This document shows, piece after piece, positions 55,138-64,000 of a stretch of DNA of 64,000 nucleotides. Source of the DNA: Septoria linicola (taxonomy: Eukaryota; Ascomycota; Dothideomycetes; Mycosphaerellales; Mycosphaerellaceae). Numbering within the stretch: the stretch's first letter is position 1; the number at the start of each line of letters is the position of its first letter. The translations under genes were made by a program, and so were the position numbers. Under the pieces are notes generated by a model. The model was not told the DNA's origin. It worked only from the letters and a program-made list of their open reading frames with translations, and ran no database searches. The stretch covers positions 1,364,001 to 1,428,000 of the forward strand of contig CP099425.1 in the NCBI GenBank assembly GCA_024114885.1, read 5' to 3'.

Positions 55138-57232
55138 TTTGAGCTTCCAGGAACACTAGCTGGTACAAGATCAGTATCGGGATTTCGAAGCTTCCTTGCA
55201 CGGCCAGATACGGTTGAAGCAGAAGTTGCAAGAGAGAAGTCTGGGATGTGTGATTGTCGATGATACAAGGAATATGTGTACTTACAGAATAGCAGCATAC
55301 AGCACTACTCATGCTACGCAGGGCGATTTAGCCTGCGATGTAAACTGAGACGGATCTTCGGTCATTGTAGATTAGGAACGATCAAAGATAGCTCTCCAAT
55401 CCTGTAAAGAAGACATCTCTCCAAACGTGACGTGCTGAGGTCGTTCGATTGGTGGCTCGCGCAGGTTGCTATTGTTTTCCGCAAGGTGTGTCCGCAAGAG
55501 CAGTACCAACAGGTCGCTGGCAATAATGATCTGCTTCCTCTTCACAAAAGCAGTCGAACGCAATCTGCAGCCATTCGACGGCGCACGAACCTACCTAATT
55601 CCTATGATGAGGGACGCGACTCAAACAGCTCGCTGAGAATTGCTCTGATCACTGTGACAAGCGACGCGTGTAAGTGCATAGTCGGAGCCTTGGGCTGGGT
55701 CCTCGTGCGGAGAGCAGGCAGAGCTCTCTCGCGACCTGCACCAATAGCAGAATTGACCGCCTGCATGTTGCAGAGCGAGCATGGGATCCTACCACGTCCG
55801 GACCACTCCGGCATTGTTTGGCTGTTTCTGATGCTGGTCCTGGCAATCATCTGATCTGGGCGCTCTGTGCGCACAGATGACATGATGTGTGGCTGAGGCC
55901 TAGACCCGCTTTTCTGAGACTGCATATGCTGTCTTCTCTGTTTCGCGTCCCGAATCCAATGTTTACGGACACTTTCTCCAGAAGACTAACAAATGATCAA
56001 CAGGCAGCGGAAGCAATACAACGCAAGCTTCGGAATACGGCAGACCAGGTTCCCCGCAGAGGAGGATTGCAGCTTGGAGAAGTCGTGCAGTAGCGACTGT
56101 GGAGTAAGTTCAAAGCAGGTGGAGAAGGGTACAGCCGTGGCAGCACTTGGCCTGTGTTTGGCACATGGCAGCTTCTGAGACGTCCAATCTCTGTATCTCA
56201 TGCTTTCAGTCTCCGGCAACATGCCTGCTGATCACTGGACTCGGACTCCTTCAAAGTTGTCAAGGTGGAGCTGTCAGCGGAAAAAGAGTTGCGGCGCCAC
56301 TTGCGCAAGTTCTGTAGCGGCCGCCTTTACATCACTACTGCCGAAGCAGTAAACGCTGTTTGAACGACCTCATGTGTTGCAGCTCGCGATGCTTTGCAGA
56401 AGGGTCAATACTGGTGTGCATCGATCAAGCTCATTGTGCGCTTAAATCGAGATCAGAACCTGGTGGTTGGTAGAGCCTCCGAAAGGTATCACTGTACCCT
56501 CAAGTATACGAGTCCTAGACATAACGAGCCCATTGCAAGCATTGGCTGCATCAGCACAGGGACTTGACCTAAAGAGTTGCGTTCTGTTCAGCGGGCTGTC
56601 TGTATTCTGACGCCGCACAAGTGCAGACATGCTGGTCTTGCTGGGTTCTCCGCACCTGAGGATCTGACTTAGTGGCTTGTGCATCTGCATCAATCGGGAG
56701 TTGTGTTGTGTTGGCCTGGACTGTCATTAGCACCGCCGTAGCGGGCAACGTACCTTGCTGGACCATGTCTCTATGTGGCCCCCAACTCGCTATCTCGTCC
56801 GCAAATAGGCAACGCGGGATCCTCGGTGTCTGTCAATAATGCTCGCCAAGAGTTCGAACTACGGCTTCACCCAACAAGCTGTGCGTGAAAGAAAGGGTGT
56901 ATTCGGGACAGGTAAGCCAGGCTCCCTGCATCGGACGTCTTTTGCTTTTTATCCGGCGTGGCGTGAGCTGCCCTGTTACGCTCAGCGACAGGCACGTAGG
57001 ATCTCACTCATCAAAGCTCGTTCTAAGATCCTTGCCCAATGCGAGTGGGATGGCAAAGCTCCTCTTTCCCGAAGCACCTGACAGGTGCGGGGGGACAGGT
57101 GTTGATATAGTGCGATGAACCGCACTCGAGGAAAGAGCATCAGGATCTCACTCCTCGATCTCACTCACTACAAATCACCACCCGGTCAATCACCGAATCC
57201 TTCGATAATCCATTGAAAGAGAGGCAGTCAAG
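55138..57232. other. 2.1 kb intergenic region, no gene recognised
   Basis: Short ORFs occur on both strands with no domain. No repeat, tRNA or transposon remnant is seen. The last 100 bases form the leader of the alcohol oxidase gene. Confidence 0.5.
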
Positions 57233-59390
57233 ATGGTCATTCCCGACGAGGTCGATATCATCGTGTGCGGAGGAGGATCATGCGGGTGAGTAACAGATAC
57301 AACCGAACGTCGAGATGTGGTGCTGATGGCATGTAGTTGTGTTGTTGCTGGCCGTTTGGCCAACTTGGACCACAAGCTCCAGGTCTTGCTCATTGAAGCC
57401 GGAGAGAGCAACCTGAACAACCCATGGGTGTTCCGTCCAGGTATCTTTCCACGCAATATGAAGTTGGACAGCAAGACTGCCTCCTTCTACTACTCGCGTC
57501 CCTCAGAATGGCTGTCGGGCCGTCGTGCGATCGTTCCTTGCGCCCATATCCTGGGTGGTGGTTCTTCCATCAACTTTATGGTGAGTCGTTGCAGGCTCAT
57601 GGTTCCATATCAACGCAGCTGACGTGTGGTAGATGTACACGCGTGCATCGGCATCGGATTACGATGACTTCCAGGCCAAGGGCTGGACCACCAAGGAGCT
57701 CATCCCTTTGATGAAGAAGCACGAGACATATCAACGTGCTTGCAACAACCGTGACATTCACGGTTTTGATGGCCCGATCAAGGTCTCTTTCGGCAATTAC
57801 ACCTACCCAGTCATGCAAGACTTCCTTCGCGCAGCTGAGTCCCAAGGCATCCCTGTTACCGACGATCTGCAGGATCTTGTTACCGGTCACGGCGCTGAGC
57901 ACTGGCTGAAGTGGATCAACCGGGATACTGGCCGTCGTTCCGACTCTGCACACGCATACGTCCACAGCACTCGTCAACACTACGAGAACTTGCACCTTGC
58001 TTGCAACACCAAGGTTGACAAGGTCGTGTTCGAGGGCACCAAGGCCGTCGGTGTACGAACTGTCCCCACCAAGCCGTTGCACCCATCAGAGAACCACTCC
58101 CGCACATTCCGAGCACGCCGACAGATCATCGTCAGCGGCGGTACTCTCAGTTCACCTTTGATCCTCCAGCGCTCTGGTATTGGTGACAGCCAGAAGCTCC
58201 GCAAGGCTGGTGTCAAGCCTTTGGTCGACCTTCCAGGCGTGGGTCAAAACTTCCAGGACCACTACCTTTTCTTCTCGCTCTACCGAGCGAAGCCACATGT
58301 CGAGTCATTCGACGACTTCGTGCGCGGCGACGAGAAGGTCCAGGAGAAGGTCTTCAACCAATGGCAGCTTGATGGCTCGGGTCCATTGGCTACCAACGCC
58401 ATCGAAGCCGGTGTCAAGTGGCGACCAAACCAAAAGGATCTCGACGACATGGCCTCATCCCCATTCCCCGAGTTCATCAAGGGTTGGGACAGCTACTTCA
58501 AGGACAAGCCAGATAAGCCAGTCATGCACTGGGCCGTCGTTGCCGGATGGTTCGGTGACCACATGCACGTTCCACCCGGAAAGTTCTTCTCCATGTTCCA
58601 CTTCCTGGAGTATCCATTCTCTCGTGGCTTCACCAACATCGTCAGCCCCAACCCATATGAAGCACCTGACTTCGACGCTGGTTTCATGAACGACCGCCGC
58701 GATATGGCGCCCATGGTCTGGGGTTACATCAAGTCTCGTGAGACTGCCCGCCGCATGGATGCCTTTGCAGGCGAGGTTGCCAACAACCACCCATTCTACG
58801 CGTACGATTCCCCAGCGAAGTGCCACGATTTGGACATCGCGACCACGAATGCGTACGCTGGTCCCAACCACATCACCTCCAACCTCGTCACCGGTGCATG
58901 GACGACTCAATGCCCTGCACCATCGAGACAGCCAGAGCCAAGCTTCCTTAACTCCAACCAGCAAGCTCTATACGAAGACTTGCAGTACAGCAAGGACGAC
59001 CTTCTTGCCATCGAAGAATGGGTCAAGCGCCACACCGAGACCACATGGCACTCCCTTGGTAAGCCATCCCTACTGTCTTGTGCAGACAGAACCTCGCTGA
59101 CGCTTTCAACAGGTACTTGCTCAATGGCTCCACGCGAGGGCAACTCGATTGTCAAGCATGGTGTCCTCGACGAGCGCCTCAATGTGCACGGCACCAAGAA
59201 CCTCAAGGTTGCCGACTTGTCGATCTGCCCAGACAACGTTGGATGCAACACTTACTCCACTGCTTTGTTGATCGGCGAGAAGTGCGCCGTTTTGACTGCA
59301 GAAGACCTTGGCTACACTGGTCGTGCCCTCGACATGAGAGTGCCAGACTACCAGGTCAACCGCGAGATTGTTGGTCTTTCCCGCCTGTAA
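57233..59390 (+). CDS. AOX: Peroxisomal alcohol (methanol) oxidase, GMC family
   Basis: This flavoenzyme oxidises short-chain alcohols with O2 to aldehyde and H2O2. Four exons (57233-57285, 57337-57580, 57633-59058, 59113-59390) with introns of 51, 52 and 54 bp give 666 residues, the standard length of fungal alcohol oxidases. The FAD-binding motif DIIVCGGGSCGCVVAGRL spans the first splice. PGIFPRNMKLDSKTASFYY and the GMC signature HILGGGSSINFM (spanning the second splice) are very close to known AOX proteins. WHSLGTCSMAPRE and NTYSTALLIGEK hold the C-terminal catalytic region with its active-site His. The protein ends SRL, a PTS1 variant, indicating peroxisomal import. In plant-associated fungi this enzyme can use methanol released from pectin; that role is an inference. 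Confidence 0.96.
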
Positions 59391-60129
59391 GCATATCGCT
59401 GTTGATGTGGGTCTTCAATCTTGTGTCTGATCTCGGTCATGATGTCTTGGTCGGAGGCTTGCTTGGGATGAGTGTGGTCCGTCTCAAAAAGTTGAGAAGT
59501 TGTTGTAATGAGATTGTGTCCACAAATGTACTTCGTATAACAAATTCATGTTCCGCATTGAGATGCTCATCCTCCCTTCCCATCGTTCTGATCGGCTTCA
59601 TACTGAACAAAGTAAGACATGTTGTCCAGAGGAAGAAGGAAGCGTCCAGTCTGCAGAGCAGGAGAGCAGGGTCATAGACTTTGTGAACCAATGAGAAAAG
59701 AGCTTGGCACTTGTTGAGCGAAAGTGCTTGCTGCTGTCGTAACAAGCAGGTTGACTACCGTACGCAGGAGTGAGGAAGAGACTGCAGAATGTTATGAGCG
59801 ATGTAAGTCAGAAACTGTTCTAAAAGTTACAAGTCCCTTGAGCAGAGATATGGTGCGGTGGTGCCACGACGCCACAATCTCCCATAAGGGCTGCTAGCAC
59901 TGTCAATATTGGGAATTTGCCTAGTCTCATTGTGTCTACCTCCTCCACGAAAGATCAGTCTCTTTCAACACGGAGACACGCGCTGGTATGAGAGGGCGAC
60001 TACGCATTGGTCATCAGCTGCTGATGATCTTCATGAAGAAATAAAATCGAGGTCAAGATCAGGAAGTATCCTTTTTCTCATTTGCGTGTGCTATCAATCA
60101 ACCATCTTGCATTCCCAAGAGCTAACGCC
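59391..60129. other. Intergenic between convergent genes
   Basis: This is the 3' flank of the oxidase and of the transporter. ORFs at 59437-59745 and 59909-60133 are not supported. Confidence 0.5.
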
Positions 60130-61798
60130 TTAGTTCTTGATGTCTGCCAAGTCTGCGATACGTTCCACGTCCTCTCCTTTCGGCTTGTGCATTACAAGGC
60201 TCATTTGGCGATGGGCCTCTTCCGATCTCGCAAACAGTCTGTCGACGTCCTCGAGCGCGAGGCCCTTGGTTTCTGGGAAGAAAACAAAGATGATCGGCAG
60301 CCAGAGTGCGTTCAGAACCTGATTGAGAGGTTAGCTGTGCTCGATTCTCGCTGAACTGCTCGGAACTTACGCCAAAGATAATGTAGGTGCGGTAACCGAT
60401 GTTTCGGATGGCCGGCGGAGTGATGTAGACAATGATGAAGTTGCAGATCCTATCAATCGTCAGTATCGTCTCCAAATGAATTGTCACAGGATTTACTTAC
60501 CAGTTGCTTGCTGTAGAAATAGCAGATCCACGTTGACGCAGCTTCAGCGGCAGAATCTCACTTGGGTAGACCCAAACAGTGGCCTGGAAACCGATCGTGA
60601 AGGCACCTTGGAAGATGAACAGCATTGCAGCTGCTCCCGCACCACACGCTGACGCGATAGCAGTCTTGTTCTCGACATTCCAGATCAGACCGGTCTGCAC
60701 GATCATGACCGCTGCCATGAGCGAAATCATGCTCAAGAACAATGGACGACGGCCGATGCGATCAATCAAGAACCAAGGAATAAAAGACGCGGCAAAGAAC
60801 CAGGTGTTCAGAATACCAGACATCAGTGCTGAGAGCTCGCGGTCAAACCCAAGTGAGTCCTGGAAAAGAGTGCTGCTATAGTAAATCAGGGCATTGATAC
60901 CGCCCAGCTGTTGGAAGATTTGGATGCCGCAAGCAATCAAGAAACGTCTTCGAGACTGGATGTCATCGTTCTTCAGTAGATCTGACCACGAACCAGCGCC
61001 GATGGAAGCTTCGTATGCGACAGTGTTGCTGATGTCGCTGTGCATACGCAAGATGGCTTCTTCGCTCATCTTGCCTTTGTTGAGTCGTCGAAGGACGTCC
61101 AGGCCCTCCTCGCCTCGGTGGTGAGAGATCAACCAGCGGGGAGTGTCTGGGACGATCATGATGATAAACAACATCGGGATCAGGAAGATGCACTGCATTA
61201 TGACCGGTACCCTCCAGGCGTAGCTTGGTCCGCTGGCGATCTTGCCAAATGCATAATCAATCCAGTATACCAGCATAATACCGAAGTTGAGGCAGGAAAG
61301 CTGAGCGCAGACGTAGATACCTCGTGTCGCCTTCGGTGCGAACTCAGCCATCATCACTGGAGCAGTGGAGTTGATGACTCCCAGGCCCACACCCGAGACA
61401 ATACGAGCGACTATCATGTGGGCTTTAGTGTACGCTGTGGCCTGCAGGAGAGCTCCAGCAATCATGATCAGAACACCCACAAAGATAGACCGTCTCCGAC
61501 CAAGCTGCTCTCCGACAAAACTCGTGGCAATGGCACCGAAGAAGCAGCCAATCTCGAAGATGGCGACGATCAAGGCAATCATGTTCGTGCCATGGTCGGT
61601 TGAGGTGTCAATGTTGAAGGTGTTGTCGAAGGCAGGTGTATTGACCAGTCCGCCCATGAGGCCATTGTCTAGAAAGTCGTCAGTATGCATGCTGTGCAAT
61701 ATGTATCAATATGACACACCATAGCCGATGAGCAAGAAACTCAAACAGGTGAGGAGGGATACTGTGTGCAGCAAAGTGCCACCCTCGAGTACGACCAT
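60130..61798 (-). CDS. MFS sugar/hexose-type transporter
   Basis: A 12-helix membrane transporter of the sugar porter family. Four exons (61798-61720, 61668-60501, 60449-60371, 60318-60130), all with 51-52 bp introns, give about 504 residues. Family marks are GYDNGLMGGLVNTPAF (spanning splice 1), VGEQLGRRRSIFVG after helix 2, PDTPRWLISHHRGEEG before the central loop, IFQQLGGINALIYYSS in helix 7, LIDRIGRRPLFL, and FFPETKGLALEDVDRLF after helix 12. The substrate cannot be assigned; hexose, pentose or quinate are all possible. The ATG at 61798 gives a very short cytoplasmic N-terminus. The in-frame sequence before it (AEAAKAAARPFK) looks coding, so an unseen upstream first exon is possible. The gene lies tail to tail with AOX and head to head with the lactonase. 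Confidence 0.9.
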
Positions 61799-62327
61799 CT
61801 TGAAGGGCCTTGCAGCTGCCTTGGCAGCCTCTGTGCTGTATGTATGTGTAATGTCGAAGAGTTATCGTCCAGACAGTGATGATGTTGAAGTTCTCTCAAT
61901 GTTCCGAGTTCCAATAATATATTCCAAGCCCACAGTCCCTGGTCTAGATCCTGAAGTAAGCTTCTGGGCAAGGCTACTCTGAACCACGTTTCGCACGACG
62001 AATTCCGTATTCTGATCTTGCCCACTGCACGATCTTGTTCGTGTCGCACGCGGGCGAACGAGTCCTTCTTATTGTCCGCAGGTCTTCTCGTATGACTAAC
62101 TAGCGGGGTTTGTCGCACGGGGTAGAGAACCGGAGTCAAGCTTTGACGCATGGAGCGCGCATGGGGAGCGTCAGGACTAGCGCATCCCGGTGTTTGACGG
62201 CAATCTCGATGGGCTTTCTTGGAGCAGTCACAAGTCACGCCTGGCGTCTCTACTTCTTTAGCTGAAGGTTGTGCCGCACAAAGGCTTGAACATACTGTAG
62301 TGCATCCGCACGATCGAGGAGAACAAG
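61799..62327. promoter_or_regulatory. Divergent promoter region, transporter and lactonase
   Basis: About 530 bp lie between the start codons of two divergent genes. A 222-residue minus-strand ORF (61741-62409) overlaps both genes and is rejected. No clear operator is seen. Shared control is plausible but unproven. Confidence 0.4.
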
Positions 62328-63560
62328 ATGGGGCTTCCAGCCAATTGCAAGGCGAGTTCAAAGGCCGCCTTACCTGAGGCAGACATGCTGCTGACAGTCT
62401 CCAGTCCATCAGTAAGGAAGAACGATGTCTCCATGCTGCAGCACTTGCTCAGCGAGATTTTGATGAACCTCACTTCGCGGTTTACAACGACAAGTTCTTG
62501 GAACTTCTAGGCGACAGTCCTAGCATTGAGCTCGGCATCGAAAAGGACTGGCCGTTCGCGCACGAGGCCGGAGTATACCTGCCGGACCAGGATGCGGTCT
62601 ACATCACCAGCAACGGCCTGGACACGCCATCGGGCAAGACGATCAAAGTCGGCAAGCTGATCAGGAGTTCTAGCACCGGCAAATGGGATTACGACGAACT
62701 TCAGACTGACATCGCGATGGGCAACGGCGGCATCAACTACAAGGGCGGGGTCCTATTCTGTGATCAAGGCGATATGAAATCATCTGGTGGCTTGGTTCTC
62801 ATGGACCCTAGACCGCCGTACGGGACGAAGACGCTGATGTCTTCGTACCACTGGCGTCGGTTTACCAGCGTCAATGATGTTGTGGTGCATACCGATGGCT
62901 CACTGTGGTTCACCGACCCGATCTATGGCTTCGAGCAAGGCTTTAGACCAGAGCCTCAATTGCCGTGCCAGGTCTATCGATTCGATCCAAACTCCGGAGA
63001 CATCAGAGTAGTCGCCGATGGCTTTGGTCGCCCTAACGGGCTTTGCTTCTCGCCAGATGAGCTGACATTGTACGTTACCGATACGGACTGGATCCATGGT
63101 GACGGGACGACGGACTTGACCCGGCCTTCCCACATGTGAGTCCCACGTGGAATCTGTACCTAGACACCCTTGCTAATTGCGTTAAAGTTACGCATTCGAT
63201 GTATTGGACAGGCATGGATCGCACTTTTTGGCCAACAGGAGGGTATTCGCGATGGCGGACGAAGGTCAGCGAGCAAATGCCGACTAGCTAGCTGACACGC
63301 TGACGAATACTCTAGGCATTCCAGATGGCATCAAATGTGATCTGCAAGGCAATGTCTACTCGGGCTGTGGTGATGGTGTTCATGTCTGGACCCCTGGTGG
63401 CCAGCTGATTGGAAAGATCAAGGTCAAAGGCGGAGTGGCAAACTTCTGCTTCGGGAGGAGAGGCGAGATGTTTGTGCTGAACGAAACCAAGTTTTGGGTA
63501 GTGAAGTTCAGCAGCAAAGTGCAAGGCGCCTTGCTAGCCAACATGAAGATAGAGGTGTAG
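62328..63560 (+). CDS. SMP-30/gluconolactonase-like sugar lactonase
   Basis: A six-bladed beta-propeller hydrolase predicted to open sugar lactones. Exons 62328-62411, 62453-63135, 63188-63264 and 63316-63560 give about 362 residues. Intron 1 is only 41 bp (GTAAGG...CTCAG); introns 2 and 3 (52 and 51 bp) are secure. Conserved propeller motifs are EAGVYLPDQDAVYITSN, GNGGINYKGGVLFCDQGD, TSVNDVVVHTDGSLWFTDP with the Asn and Asp that bind the divalent metal, and GFGRPNGLCFSPDELTLYVTD with the catalytic-region Asn. IPDGIKCDLQGNVYSG follows splice 3. There is no strong signal peptide, so the enzyme is likely intracellular. It sits head to head with the sugar transporter, which suggests a shared sugar or sugar-acid pathway. 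Confidence 0.88.
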
Positions 63561-64000
63561 TCGGCGCTGCGCCGAGCAGACGAAGCGATGCTTGTGTAGA
63601 CTGGCTTGAAGTTACGCTACCATTTCGCGTTCCGATCAGCCTGTCTCTCGCCCGGAAACTGATCAGCAACGGACGCTCTGCAGGAGCAGGCCAAACCCAT
63701 TGCTATCATCGGGTGCATCCACTGGTCATCTTGCATGCAGACCGAAAATGCCGCGCACACTCCCAGGCGGTGATAATGTCGGCTGTAGTGATGATGTGTG
63801 TGACCAGGCCATGATAGAGTTTGGAGGCACTCTCAAGCCGTGATCATGCGTTATTTTTGATCTGAACGAGCCAAGCTTGGGTGTGCTCGATTTGATGGGC
63901 GGGGGAGACAGATGATGGTCCCAGCCCAAAAGTCATCGTCCGTCTGCCTTTCTGCCCTGAGCCGCCCAGTTCCGTCTGATCTGACCCAAGCGCACGATTA
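63561..64000. other. Right edge, nothing recognised
   Basis: Short ORFs only (for example 63726-63929 on the minus strand); no domain. Confidence 0.5.

Noticed and set aside
58455..58964. 169-residue ORF on the minus strand
   Set aside because: Antisense shadow of alcohol oxidase exon 3.
61741..62409. 222-residue ORF on the minus strand
   Set aside because: It overlaps transporter exon 1 in another frame and lactonase exon 1 on the opposite strand, and has no domain.

Overview
The window is nuclear DNA of a filamentous ascomycete (Pezizomycotina). Genes lie on both strands, are separated by 0.3-2.7 kb, and carry mostly 50-75 bp GT-AG introns. Core eukaryotic genes (RNA polymerase I, Prp3, SPT3, TAF12, complex I) sit beside typical fungal families (Zn2Cys6 regulator, GMC alcohol oxidase, MFS sugar transporter, DUF3824). 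A dothideomycete is my best guess from the protein style, but that is an inference. I found no tRNA, rRNA, CRISPR or intact transposon. All exon structures were read by eye from splice sites and family conservation.

Layout. 1-4 kb: a small unknown gene and a secreted DUF1593 hydrolase ending in RDEL. 4-9.4 kb, minus strand: TAF12 (TFIID/SAGA) and a SNF5/SFH1 remodeller subunit. 10.4-13.3 kb: two diverged F-box-like paralogues, each with one disabling lesion. 14.2-16.5 kb: a peroxisomal copper amine oxidase ending in SKL. 16.5-19.3 kb: no gene recognised. 19.3-21 kb: a Zn2Cys6 regulator. 23-26.2 kb: a large DUF3824 protein. 27.4-28.4 kb: a secreted protein of unknown role. 29-30.1 kb: the complex I 24 kDa subunit. 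30.5-31.5 kb: a doubtful gene. 31.8-39.1 kb: PRP3 and RPA190, head to head. 39.5-40.2 kb: a cytochrome P450 relic. 40.4-43 kb: VTC4 polyphosphate polymerase. 43.5-44.1 kb: a broken gene resembling Hcp, the bacterial type VI secretion tube protein. 44.3-46.5 kb: SPT3, with a 1.24 kb first intron that contains another same-strand ORF. 46.8-47.8 kb: DPH5. 48.3-50 kb: a GT31-like glycosyltransferase. 50-55.1 kb: two unknown genes. 57.2-59.4 kb: alcohol oxidase ending in SRL. 60.1-61.8 kb: a sugar transporter. 62.3-63.6 kb: an SMP-30 lactonase.

Functional links. TAF12, SNF5 and SPT3 all act in RNA polymerase II co-activation, but they are not contiguous and this may be chance. The amine oxidase and alcohol oxidase are both H2O2-producing enzymes with peroxisomal signals. 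The alcohol oxidase, transporter and lactonase form a possible catabolic neighbourhood. The most unusual items are the Hcp-like relic, the ORF nested in the SPT3 intron, and a recurrent C-rich to G-rich switch along the sense strand of several genes.
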